The notes below the pieces were generated by a model. That model searched no databases, was not told the DNA's origin, and worked only from the letters and a program-made list of their open reading frames with translations. From contig JBAMJV010002951.1 in the NCBI GenBank assembly GCA_037951105.1, forward strand, positions 1-64,000: DNA of 64,000 nt. Reading direction: 5' to 3'. Below are positions 54,640-64,000 of this stretch, piece after piece. Numbering within the stretch: position 1 is the stretch's first letter; each line of letters opens with the position of its first letter. Both the position numbers and the translations under genes were made by a program. The stretch is from Echinarachnius parma (Eukaryota > Echinodermata > Echinoidea > Clypeasteroida > Echinarachniidae).

Positions 54640-54985
54640 TCAAAAGACTACATAGGCATAGGACTAGGAGGCTGGGGTCTGGGGGGCTGCAGCCTCCCTG
54701 GAGGTCATATTCGGTCAAGAAGCACCTGAAATACTGGCAAAAATATGCCATATTCGGGGGAAAGCATGTCATATTCGGGCAAACCTGGTCATATTCGGGC
54801 AAATTCATGTTACATTCCGGACAAGTCATTTTTTAAAGGGCAGAACCGTCTTATATTCGGGACAAAATCACATTATTTTTGTGAAAAGGTGAAATGTCTG
54901 GAAGAAAAATTATACGGGCAAAATACCTCAGACCCCCCCCCCCTGAGAAAAATGTTCCAAGGGCTATGCCCATGACCACATGGTG
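54640..54985 (+). repeat. Block with repeated CATATTCGGGCAAA words
   Basis: GGCATAGGACTAGGAGGCTG at the left and GGGCTATGCCCATG at the right bracket four to five versions of ATATTCGGGCAAA. It splits the 180 bp array, so it is probably an inserted element. Confidence 0.6.
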
Positions 54986-55179
54986 CATGATATAGCACAT
55001 TTTACTATTTTGCATGTATCGGCTTGGAAGGTGTTGAGCTGGAAGATCTCACTGTTATGGCATCGTAATCCTTCTTGATACTCCACAGAGTGCTCTCATT
55101 ACCCTGTAGTCTTATTCTCCCAGACTTCTTTCAGCACATGGCTTCTAGCATCTCGCACGGAACACATTTTTGCTAACAT

Positions 55180-55560
55180 GCTGGTATATATAGTAATCAT
55201 ACTTGCCAACTGTCCCGTTTTTATTGGAATTGTCCCGTTTTTTTTATGTTTTAGAAGTGTAAAATCGAGACGTCCTGATTTTTTATTTATTTATTTTTTA
55301 AACTTTACTTTACTTTATTAAATGTATAGAGACAACATAAATCTGACCAAATCTTACCTAGTAATTTTGGAAAAATTATGAAAAATGGGTCGAGAATGCA
55401 TTTAATACTCAAAAACGTCAAGGCCTGGACCCCTGTCGCAATGGACTTTGTGCTTGCAATGTGCACTTCCCGCACACTTGTGCAATTATGCTGCGACTTT
55501 GGACCCCCGGCCAATTTTGTCCCTCTTTCCAAAATTCAAATGTTGGTAAGTATGTAGTAT
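55180..55560 (+). repeat. Block bracketed by TACTTGCCAACTGTCCCGTT and ACATACTTACCAACATTTG-type ends
   Basis: ATACTTGCCAACTGTCCCGT near 55199 and AAATGTTGGTAAGTATGTAG near 55536 are loosely inverted (ATACTT..CCAAC against GTTGG..AAGTAT). Probably another worn element within the array. Confidence 0.45.
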
Positions 55561-55919
55561 GACAGACGTTGTGCTGGAAAGTTCATGTCTCTGTTATAAG
55601 TGGCAACATCCTTGAATTTTGATTTTAAAATTTATTTAATAAATGCTAAATGGAGACATTTATTCAAAGTATATCCAGTGGTCAAATGTCCGCAGCCTCC
55701 GGTTATCTTGAAATACATTTTGCTATTATGAATCTTACCAACAAGTCCACATCAGCCCAAGATATCTCAGACACATTACTCAACAGGTTAAATGTACATT
55801 TTACTTGCTAACGTTTTCAGTGGGCAAAGTGCAGAATTTAAAATGGATTTTAAATATCGGTAGTCCTTCATGTGTTGTATCATGGATCCTAATTTTCAAT
55901 AAAAAACCTGAATTCAGGC

Positions 55920-56310
55920 CCTGGTCACCTCACCTTGGGAAGATAAGTTAGCTCTGTAAGGAGCATGTCTGACTTAGACGCACTGGATCCGCAGTTTAAA
56001 TCTAACCATCGGACAATGCGTCTTTTATCACGCAATGATAAATTTGAGCTAACTTTCGTTGTGTGTTATCGGCCTCCCCCCTGCTTCCTATAATGCAGGA
56101 AAGGATTCACGGAAAACACTCCATCCCTCGGATAGGACGATAAATGGATACGTCCTCTGTATGAGACAGTCACACCTCATGCATGCTAGGAACCTAGTCT
56201 GCGTAAAGATTAAAGAGGAGGGTGTTAACCTGGTTGACTCGTAAGCCTGCACATCACAACCGAAAAAATACTGTGATAATCTTCACAAGAAGAAGAAGAA
56301 GAATTTCAAG
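55920..56310 (+). repeat. Possible tRNA-derived SINE
   Basis: GATAAGTTAGCTCTGTAAGG (A-box-like) and GGATCCGCAGTTTAAATC (worn B-box-like) occur about 40 bp apart, and the block ends in (AAG)n at 56289-56303. The arrangement fits a tRNA-derived SINE with a short repeat tail. The B box is poor, so this is tentative. Confidence 0.35.
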
Positions 56311-56576
56311 CTCATTTAATAATTTTCTTGAGTCATTTTCTTTGGTAATTTTACCAAGCTGACCTATAGTATTAAGTCCACATCCTGAGATATCTTAGTC
56401 ATTGACCTCCACAGATTTTTTGGTACTTAGTTACTTTGTCAGATGACATTTGGCAAAACGACTTACTGTTCAGGTTAAAAAATCAAATGTTATTGCATAA
56501 GGGATGCTATATTATGCAATACACGTAGTTTTCAGGCACTAAGTCTCCTAATAATAATAATGATAATGGTGGCTAC

Positions 56577-56700
56577 TTTTATATAGCGCACATTCCGTAT
56601 TGACGCTCTTGGCGCTATCGGATCCATACTGCATCCAGCACACAAAGTGGAAAGTGCACATATTCCACTCCCTGGGGAGCATTCCAATCTGACTGCAACA
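56577..56700 (+). repeat. Dispersed repeat, TATATAGCGC ... CTCCCTGGGGAGCATTCC
   Basis: TTTATATAGCGCACATTCC then CTTGGCGCTATCGGATCC and CCACTCCCTGGGGAGCATTC. Same family as 41640-41765. Confidence 0.65.
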
Positions 56701-57209
56701 AGTTCACATCAGCCCAAGATATATCATGCACCATCCTGTCCTGTTTGAGGGCCCATAACAGTTTTGGGTCATATTTTTTGTGTTTTTTCGAGAAACCTTT
56801 ATTTTCTTTGCCGAAATGACTGGACCCCAAATAAAAAGAACCACTAAATTTCTGAATAAGCATTGTGGATTTGGACAATATTACTAGATCCTTTTTTAAG
56901 CAAAATATTGCAAACTACTGCCCGCACCTTTTACTGGCCTCAGGTAGTTGGACAAGTGCTTCAACATGTACATACATGTAGCACTCTATAATCTTCAAGA
57001 TCTGAAACCACTCTGGCTGGAGTCTATGGAGAATGCCTGTTAAAATAGCGAAATCAAATCGTCTTTAATAATGGTTCTACAAAATGTATTATGAACCATG
57101 AATATTCAGTCCTTTTTGTTTGGGTATTTGACAACTGTAAATTTTCTTTCTTGACATCCAAAAGTACAATGGATCCAAGTTTGTAACAACCTTTTGTGGC
57201 TTGGCAAAA

Positions 57210-57475
57210 AAGGGGGAAAAAAGGAATGATTTACAAAATATCAATGAAAATAAAAGCGTGAATGCTCTGAAATGAAGGGGGACTGGAATGGCTAAAGGGG
57301 GATAATTTACAAATCTCAATGAAAAATAGAAAAAGAAAAAAAAGTGTAATGCTCTGAAGTGAAGTATGAATGCTCTAAAATGAAGAAGGCCTGGCATGGC
57401 AAAAGGGGGATTATATTTACAAATCTCAATGAAAGTGAACAAATCAAAAGTGTGATGCTCTGAAATGAGATATTG
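57210..57475 (+). repeat. Short tandem repeat, about 110 bp unit
   Basis: Three diverged units with ATTTACAAATCTCAATGAAA, GTGTGATGCTCTGAAATGA and GGCATGGCAAAAGGGGGAT. The long - strand frame (57089-57442) is a read-through of this repeat. Confidence 0.8.
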
Positions 57476-57508
57476 AACAAATGTTGAGTACCGTCTAGAA
57501 CGGACCTT

Positions 57509-57768
57509 TTAAAAGGGATCTAGTAACATTGTCCGAATCCACAAAACTTACTTTAGAACTCTAGCAGTTCGCACAAGTACACCTATTATTGTATTCGTAT
57601 TACCAATACAAGCATGAAACATGTTTTGGTTTTCCAAATTTCTCTTTCGCTTTTGAATTTTCTCTCATTACTCGGTCATATATGACTTTCATTTGCCATG
57701 AAATTGTCAGACATATCAGAAATACACACACATGTGCACTTAAAGAAAGTTACTAGATCCCTTTTTAA
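57509..57768 (+). mobile_element. GATCTAGTAAC-family TTAA element, short copy
   Basis: TTAAAAGGGATCTAGTAACA to GTTACTAGATCCCTTTTTAA, with part of the interior deleted. Confidence 0.82.
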
Positions 57769-57941
57769 AATATTGATTTCAATCTAGTAAGGGTTTTGCC
57801 TTTCACATTCACTGAATCACATTGTACAAATGTAATGAATGTGCAATGTAGGATTGCTAGAAATCATACATCAAACAAAATGGGAACTAGCTTTGAAATT
57901 TGTAACAATGACTTGTCCCTTGCAAAATTTACGCAAGTGCT

Positions 57942-58375
57942 TTAAAGGGTACCACCAACCAAACATAATATTCTTATAAATTAAAGGTAACATATTTAGT
58001 AGTCCATTTCATCAACAAGTTCAGAAATATATGTTTCCAGATCAAACAAATATAATTGGAAAACACATCACCATTCTAAAGCATGCGTTCATGGGTCTGC
58101 ATATGTACGAAGACTACCTTTGTCCAGAGCAAACGCATCGTCCGGGATTCTATTGTCTCCAAACGTACGCGTGAATAGAATTGGCACACTCGCAAATGTT
58201 TGGCGCGTAAGGAACCATGAAATAATAATGGTTCCGTGAGTGGTGGTAATTAATTGCATTGTTTATGAATTACACAACCCTTTGCAAAATGTTGGGTATC
58301 TACTGTATTTGATATCACAAAACAGTACCAAAACATATAATTATGTGTTGTTCTTTGCCTGGTGGTCCCCTTTAA
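57942..58375 (-). mobile_element. GGACCACC-family TTAA element, copy 5
   Basis: TTAAAGGGTACCACCAACCA to CCTGGTGGTCCCCTTTAA, TTAA both ends. Opposite orientation to the copies in CCS introns. Confidence 0.87.
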
Positions 58376-58790
58376 ATCAAAAAGTCATTGACGTGATACA
58401 AAATATATCTTCCATTGAAATAAACTCATAAATTTGCTTCAATATTGATTTGTACATGTAGGTGAATTGCTAGAGCTATAATATTGCAGAATGGAAGAGC
58501 TATGCACCGACTCAAGCATAATATGCTGGCACAATGTTGAGTAAAGATTAAATTGTGTATATTACATGTTGTACTTTGATAGAGTAAATTTGTAATATAA
58601 TGTCAATTAAATGAATCCTTTTAACACAATGGGCATTTTAATATTGCCATCTCAGTGCTTAGAACTACCGTGTGTACAAAACAGATAAAAACAAAACTTG
58701 GTCATTTTGCCTCTGACAAAGAATCTGCCAGGATTGAATACTTAGGCCCTATAAGTATAGTGACTCTCAAAACTATATTTTATTACAATT
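58376..58790 (+). other. GALNT2 intron 5, no feature seen
   Basis: Unique AT-rich intron. Confidence 0.4.
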
Positions 58791-59130
58791 TTTTATTACA
58801 ATTTCTACAGATACCTTCAAAAACAAATTCATGAAATATGACCTCATTTTTTTCACCAAGCATTTCCTCGTTTAGGAAGGGTTTTAATGATGCATTACAA
58901 ACATTTTGTGTGTGTTTAAGTTGTAAATTAAAATGCCTGAATGCTTTTATTTTCTCCTTTTATTTTCTCCTTTTATTTTTTATTACAATTTCTACAGATA
59001 GCTTCAAATACAAATTCATGAAATATGATCCCCCTTTTCACCAAGCATTTCCTCATTTAGGAAGGGTTTTAATGATGAATAACGGACATCTTGTGTGTTT
59101 TTAAGTTGTAAATTATAAAGCCTGCATGCT
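58791..59130 (+). repeat. Two-unit tandem repeat, about 185 bp
   Basis: TTTTTATTACAATTTCTACAG, ACAAATTCATGAAATATGA, CACCAAGCATTTCCTC and TTTAGGAAGGGTTTTAATGA occur in both units (58793 and 58977 starts). Confidence 0.85.
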
Positions 59131-59870
59131 TTCTATTGACGTAAACATATTAGTCACAGGGTGGTACTTAGGTAGGTTGGGTAATCAATCATCATTGTTT
59201 ATTCATGCATGTTCACAGCAACCTTGGTCGGTATTTAAGATTAAATGTGGGTACTCTGGTAGTGGTAGACATCAATATTTAAAATGGCTCTTTGAGTAAA
59301 AATCAATTCATATTTCATCCTCTGGTGATGCCTACATGTAGTTGCTATGGTGACACATCAAATATTGAAATGCTGTTTTCCCATCTTGAAAGTAATTTTT
59401 CAGTATGTTGAACAGCCAAAATTATTAGGTTGATTTTATTGATCAATCTCTTTGCATTTGAAAAAAAAAACATTTCTTCAGGAGTTTATAGAAAATGTAG
59501 TTTTTATATTCAATTTTTTGTAGATTCTCTGACTATGGCAGAATTCCAATACACAGGTTTGACTGTTCATGTACATCATTGTGAAAGCTGATTGTATTGG
59601 ATCAGTTAAGGTGTCAAATTAACATCTTTTTTGACATCACAATCAGGGCTCACCCTTAACTTTCTTTTCTGGTGGCCATCCGGGCCACCTGAGCATGAAT
59701 TTCAGCGAAATCAGGTGGCCAAAATGTTGCATTAAAATTTGATATTGATTTTAAATTTAACGGCATAATTATCGACATTCTCATATCAATTCATAATCAT
59801 GATTCTGTATAATTGATCATCTATGGCTATGCAGGGCTCATCATTGCTACCATTATACAGGGCTCCACAA
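59131..59870 (+). other. GALNT2 intron 5 with hAT-type ends
   Basis: CAGGGCTCACCCTTAACTTT at 59645 with GGTGGCCATCCGGGCCACCT inside it, and CAGGGCTCATCATTGC (59832) and CAGGGCTCCACAATTAC (59858) nearby, look like ends of CAGGGCT-type hAT elements. Complete borders are not visible. Confidence 0.45.
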
Positions 59871-60003
59871 TTACTTTTTTTTTCTACTGCTTTGAATTTT
59901 ACTTACCCGAAAAAACAATAAAAACAGTAACAATTCTTCTAAAAACAATTATTGTAAAAACAAATATTATGGTTGTATTCAATAAGCTTCAGTTTCTGTC
60001 TTT

Positions 60004-60032
60004 ACTGTGTGTCTGTGTGTGTGTGTGTGTGT
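60004..60032. repeat. (TG)n microsatellite
   Basis: Short TG run, with one TC, followed by a G-rich stretch (GGTGGGGGTGGGGGG). Confidence 0.9.
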
Positions 60033-60184
60033 GGTGGGGGTGGGGGGAGAAATTACTCTCACAGTGTAGAATGACTTTATTCTGAGACGAACACCGGCAT
60101 CCCAAAAGAATGAACACACAGGCCAGGTAAATAACAATTTTCCCAAAAGATCGTGATCCCAAAAGTCTTCTTAACTTTAATTGT

Positions 60185-60300
60185 TATATGAAATTTATAA
60201 CGCTTTACACTATTATTACCCCAGTCACAGGATGCAATGACAGCATGCACACATTGTGTGCACCATCTCCACTCCTTGGGGAGCACTCCTTCCAAGTGGC
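60185..60300 (+). repeat. Dispersed repeat, CTCC(T/C)TGGGGAGCA family
   Basis: GCTTTACACTATTATTACCC, CACAGGATGCAATG and CACTCCTTGGGGAGCACTCC. Same family as 41640-41765. Immediately upstream of the exon 6 duplication. Confidence 0.62.
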
Positions 60301-60361
60301 TCATGGGCATTTAGAAGATCATGCTGATTTAAGGCTTTTATTTTCATATTTGCCTGTCTAT

Positions 60362-60421
60362 TCCTGTGCAGGCTTAATCCGGTCTCGAGTGCGGGGAGCT
60401 GATTTGGCTAAAGGGGAGATT
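60362..60421 (+). pseudogene. Partial tandem copy of GALNT2 exon 6 start with its splice site
   Basis: CTGTGCAG then GCTTAATCCGGTCTCGAGTG, continuing GCGGGGAGCTGATTTGGCTA and AAGGGGAGATT, matches the first 49 bases of exon 6 (60593 on) with one difference (AAA for ACA, K for T). The offset is 221 bp. Translation would read [17 protein letters not shown], then diverge. No donor is visible nearby, so it is probably a dead fragment, but the acceptor could compete. Confidence 0.88.
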
Positions 60422-60439
60422 AAAGTCAAGACCTGTGGG

Positions 60440-60500
60440 TTGCAAGAACGGTGCTCAATAGTTAGAGCAGTGTTTAGGAGGTGTCTGGTTCGATTCCCCG
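60440..60500 (+). repeat. tRNA-like fragment (A and B box)
   Basis: TAGTTAGAGCAG (about 60449) resembles a tRNA A box and GGTTCGATTCC (about 60488) is a near-perfect B box. The flanks do not form a proper acceptor or T stem, so it looks like a tRNA-derived SINE head or a worn tRNA pseudogene, not a working tRNA. Confidence 0.45.
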
Positions 60501-60592
60501 CCATGCCCAATATACTTTACTCATAAAAAAAAATACATTTGTAAATATTTCTCATCACGATTAACAACATAATATTCTGTGTTTTTGTGCAG

Positions 60593-60714
60593 GCTTAATC
60601 CGGTCTCGAGTGCGGGGAGCTGATTTGGCTACAGGGGAGATCCTGACATTCCTTGACAGCCATTGCGAATGCAACGAGCATTGGCTGGAGCCCCTGGTGG
60701 CTCGCGTCAATGAG
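60593..60714 (+). CDS. GALNT2: GALNT2 exon 6, catalytic domain with DSH motif
   Basis: Encodes G194 (split) then [40 protein letters not shown] (195-234). D215-S-H217 is the DXH manganese and UDP-GalNAc site of GT27, and [13 protein letters not shown] is shared with GALNT2. Acceptor TTTTTGTGCAG at 60592, donor GTGAGT at 60715, exit phase 0. Later exons, including WGGEN and the ricin-like lectin domain, lie outside the window. Confidence 0.96.
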
Positions 60715-60726
60715 GTGAGTGCTCTG

Positions 60727-61102
60727 TTAAAGGGATCTAGTAAATTTGTTGGCATGTGCAGAATATGATGAATGGTTGGTATAATATGTAGTTTTGTGAT
60801 CTGATATATGTCCTCTGAGTATTGTGTGAAAATTTCACATTAAATGGATGTTATATGGCCGAGTAATGAGCGAAAAATGCAAAGCGATGCTAACTCATCG
60901 TACTGACTTTGTACACAGTTATGACTATCCAGTGGATAGTTAAAATCCAAACACTAAGTAAACAAAAGGATAATTTGAAGAAAAAATCAAACCTGTTCTT
61001 TGGCTCTTTTGGAAATACAGATCATACAACAAGGTATTGAGAGAACCACTAGATTTCTAATAAAGTTTTATGGATTTGGACAATGTTAGTAGATCCCTTT
61101 AA
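60727..61102 (+). mobile_element. GATCTAGTAAC-family TTAA element next to exon 6
   Basis: TTAAAGGGATCTAGTAAATT to TTAGTAGATCCCTTTAA, TTAA both ends. Starts 12 bp after the exon 6 donor. Confidence 0.85.
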
Positions 61103-62220
61103 CTCATTCGCTACGTCATTCACTGGTACATGACATTAGATTTCTTTTATTTATTCATGTGCCCCTTGAACAAATGACATTCATGTGAATCAATGCCAGT
61201 TATGACAATTCAAATCACAACTCAAATCGTATCTGTTTTCTAATGCCTTTTAATAAGTATGATATAAGTATGTATGTATGCCCATTCATGTAATTTTGTG
61301 TTAATGTATATGCTTAAATTGTGTATTATAATGTTTACAAAATTAATTTGCTTATGAATCTAATGTTATTGCTCTTCTGTTTTGCTTGTAAAGCGCATTG
61401 ATAGTTCTCACCAGTTCTGAAATGCGCTATATAAAAATCAGCTATTATTATTATTATTATGACACATTCTAATTTCCTGGACAGCCAAATAGCAAATGCA
61501 ACGAGTATTGACTGGAGCCACTGATGGCTCGCAACAACGAGGTGGGTTCTATGTAACTTGTTGGCAACGAGATAATGTGATTTCTGCACATACCTGGTTA
61601 CTGTATTAGTTAGGCAAAATGTTAATCTTATAGTGTGCCCCCCAATAATTTGAAGAAAGAAAAAATCAATGAAAAACATACGGTGTAATTTGTTTTAAAA
61701 CAAAGAAATACATAAAGGTGTGCCCCCCTAAAAAAACAATTGTATGCCCCGCAAATCAGTCCGACTAGGCTATACCCCACTGATCAGCATTCAATGCATT
61801 TCCTTCCCTTCCCTCCCATCTTATGAGCAGATAACAACAAAAAACAAATAGCTTTTTCCCCCCATAATCATCACCACCATCATCATCTCATGCGCTACAA
61901 CAACACTCAACCATCCTCACTCAATGTTTTTCCCTCACTTCAGTTCTCCCCTCTTTTCATAGGTGAGGAAACGTCTGAAATTATCGGCGTGATATTTTTT
62001 TTGGGCTGCTGACAGCATTTAAATTGAATAATAGCCCTGGGGAATAGGGCAGAGAAGACACAGCGAGATCCATAGGCTTCTCCAACCCCCCATCCCATTT
62101 TAAAGGAACTGGTTATATCATTGATGTTAAATACAGTGCAATAGTATTAGCAGGATGGTCGAGCCATATTAGCAGTAGGCTGTAACGGTATCACCTTTTG
62201 ATAGTTTTTGATAAATACAA
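61103..62220 (+). other. GALNT2 intron 6, mostly unique
   Basis: Includes a worn partial echo of exon 6 text at about 61478-61545 (CCTGGACAGCCAAATAGCAA, ATGCAACGAGTATTGACTGG, AGCCACTGATGGCTCGCAAC, AACGAGGTGGGT), matching the 3' half of the exon and its donor with several changes. 61950-62100 is GC-richer unique sequence. No further gene seen. Confidence 0.55.
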
Positions 62221-62830
62221 ACAAAAATACCACCATCCTCTTCATCACACACATACATGGATCAACTTCATAATAATTTGTTACCAAGTTCCTTTAAGGT
62301 TTAAATCTTCATTATCTTCCCCACCACCACCTCAACCATCATCATCAGTCATTACGGTACCACTACCATTATCATATTCAATGTCACATACAGTACATAG
62401 ATTGGACTAGTTTTTGTACTGATATTCAAAATCAGAAATAAAGCTTTGCAATTTGATGTCCGACAATGTTTATATTTACCAAGTTCCTTTAAGTTTAGTT
62501 CTTCATTACCTTCCCCCACCACCACCTCAACCATCATCATCAGTCATCACCATCATCATCAGTCATCATCACCATCACCACTTTCACCACTATCGTCTTC
62601 ATCACACACATACATGGATCACACTACCAATGTATCAACTCCGAAATAAACAGATTTGCAACTTGACCTCCAGGTCTTAATGTTACCAAGTTCCTTTAAA
62701 TTTAGTCCTTCGTAACCATCCCCACCACCACGTCGATCATCAGTCATCATCACCACTACCATCATCATCTTCACCCCCATCCTCTCTCATCCTCATCTTC
62801 ACCCCCATCCTCTCTCATCCTTTACTGCAA
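62221..62830 (+). repeat. Tandem repeat with CATCAT/CCACCA microsatellite
   Basis: Three units of about 205 bp, each with TTACCAAGTTCCTTTAA, CTTCATTACCTTCCCCACCA and CAACCATCATCATCAGTCAT (62282, 62478, 62693), plus CTTCATCACACACATACATG at two places. Histidine- and serine-rich frames are artefacts. Confidence 0.88.
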
Positions 62831-63090
62831 GAGCACTCCTCCCTACTTATTCCCCAGGGTGGGGGAGGAAGACTGTCTCGAGAAATCAGTGAAAGTATTT
62901 GTTACCATCGGCTCTCAAATTGAATGAAAGTATTACTGGGCAAGAGAAAGGCGGAAGAGAAAGGCTCTCTCTCTCTCCCACCATAGTTGCATTGATGCAT
63001 ACGTGCATGCAGTTAATTTGGGCTTTTTGAACTTCTGCTTCACATTATCCTAATTCTTTCAGTCTTATTGACAGTTTTTAAAGTGATGCC
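62831..63090 (+). other. Unique intron block
   Basis: GC-richer, non-repetitive DNA around GAGGAAGACTGTCTCGAGAA and GAAAGGCTCTCTCTCTCTCC. Could be regulatory; no direct support. Confidence 0.3.
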
Positions 63091-63149
63091 CATGCACACT
63101 CTCATCTAGCACCATGGCCATTTTGATAGAAAAATCTGTTTTGCTATGT

Positions 63150-63815
63150 GCACTGAATGTATGCATATAACACATGTGTGAGAAACATTCTGATACTTCT
63201 AGTAAAGATGAAATGCAATCATAATTCTTTGAAAATATGACAGCTGTATTATTGTACCACAGGATTTTGCATAGCAATACAAATTAAAAGACAATTTCAT
63301 TACAATTCCTTGTGGATTTTAATTATATTGAGCATTGCAATTTTTTTTTACTTGTAGAAAAGAAGAAATGCAATTATAAATCTTTAAAAAAGCTTTGTCA
63401 TATTTCACCACAGGATTTTGCTCAGTGATACAAATTGAAAGATGATTTCATTACAATTTGTTGAAATCTTTATATATATTGCATCACCGAATTGTGCATT
63501 TTGTGCATAATTCTTTTAGAAAAATATGCATATTACTTTCAAAAAACATTTTGATAATTCTAGGAAAGCTGACATAGATGATAATTCTTTGAAAAATCAG
63601 TGTCATATTGCACCACAGGATTTCGAATTGAGTAATAGACATTGAAAGACAATTTCATTACATTTTTTGGCAATCTGTTTATTCTATTGCATCTCTAGCT
63701 AGCGCTAAAAACTGACAGACGAATACAATTCCTTGAGAAATCTGTGTATATTGCACCACGGAATATTGCCTCTATCTAGTGATATCAATTGAAAGACGAT
63801 TTTACTACACCAGTG
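63150..63815 (+). repeat. Diverged tandem repeat, about 170 bp unit
   Basis: Four units carrying ATTGTACCACAGGATTTTGC or close forms, ATACAAATTAAAAGACAATT and TTTCATTACAATTCCTTG (near 63250, 63410, 63610 and 63750). Confidence 0.82.
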
Positions 63816-64000
63816 CTTCATACGATACATATTGTACACGTATAGAAGTGGCAATTCAAGGGCATCTGCGATTCTGCCTCCTTTATTGGACGCGTGTGCA
63901 TGGCAATGATTGACCAATCGTTGCTCTAATTGGACGGCTCTCCTTATCGCAGTCTATTTCGGGAAGAGTTCTAAGTTAAAGCCCCAAAATAGTTTTTGGA

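Noticed and set aside
57089..57442. 117-codon frame rich in phenylalanine
   Set aside because: It is a translation of the 110 bp tandem repeat.
60372..60421. Mutually exclusive alternative exon 6
   Set aside because: Similarity stops after 49 bases, the DSH motif is absent and no donor follows, so it could not replace exon 6.
60440..60500. Functional tRNA gene
   Set aside because: Acceptor and T stems cannot be formed from the flanks.
62221..63815. CRISPR-like arrays
   Set aside because: The repeats are long, diverged and lack unique spacers; the window is eukaryotic.

Overview
This is animal nuclear DNA: AT-rich, with split genes whose exons are 18 to 242 bp and whose introns reach about 12 kb, and with short DNA transposons packed between and inside the genes. 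The protein matches, the repeat style (TTAA-flanked miniature elements, pogo-like CCTCGTTATAACGAGG repeats, a CR1/L2-type retrotransposon tail) and the base composition fit a marine invertebrate deuterostome such as an echinoderm or hemichordate. The species is inferred, not proven.

Two protein genes are visible, both on the + strand. The first (860 to 17611) is a copper chaperone for superoxide dismutase (CCS). Eight coding exons join in phase into 263 codons with a stop: a six-codon first exon, an Atx1-like metal-binding domain with MTCHSC, a SOD-like domain, and a C-terminal tail with a CAC (CXC) motif. The second (25647 to beyond 64000) is a GALNT2-type polypeptide N-acetylgalactosaminyltransferase. 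Six coding exons join in phase into the first 234 codons: cytoplasmic arginine cluster, signal anchor, stem, and the first part of the GT-A catalytic domain up to the DSH metal motif. The rest lies past the right edge. The two genes have unrelated jobs (cytosolic copper delivery and Golgi O-glycosylation) and nothing suggests shared regulation.

Layout: 1-780 is flank; 780-860 is the CpG-rich 5' end of CCS; 878-8180 is its large first intron, filled by a nest of inverted-repeat elements (1.1-6.2 kb); 8.2-17.6 kb holds the remaining CCS exons; 17.6-18.6 kb holds two decayed tandem copies of the last CCS exon; 18.7-25.0 kb is repeat-rich intergenic DNA with a reverse-transcriptase relic; 25.2-25.65 kb is the CpG-rich 5' end of GALNT2; 25.75-60.6 kb holds GALNT2 exons in very long introns full of mobile elements and minisatellites; 60.7-64 kb is the next intron.

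The most unusual signals are: (1) several exon edges with their 3' splice sites are present two or three times in tandem (CCS exons 3, 5 and 8, GALNT2 exon 6); (2) three transposon-like elements (27986-28986, 32206-35407, 35832-36564) each carry many copies of their own 13-16 bp word; (3) a foldback nest in which two different miniature elements hit the same TAA target in two paralogous host repeats; (4) a 1.6 kb TA-flanked element in CCS carrying an unrecognised CpG-rich open frame. All coordinates and joins were read by eye; no alignments or searches were run.
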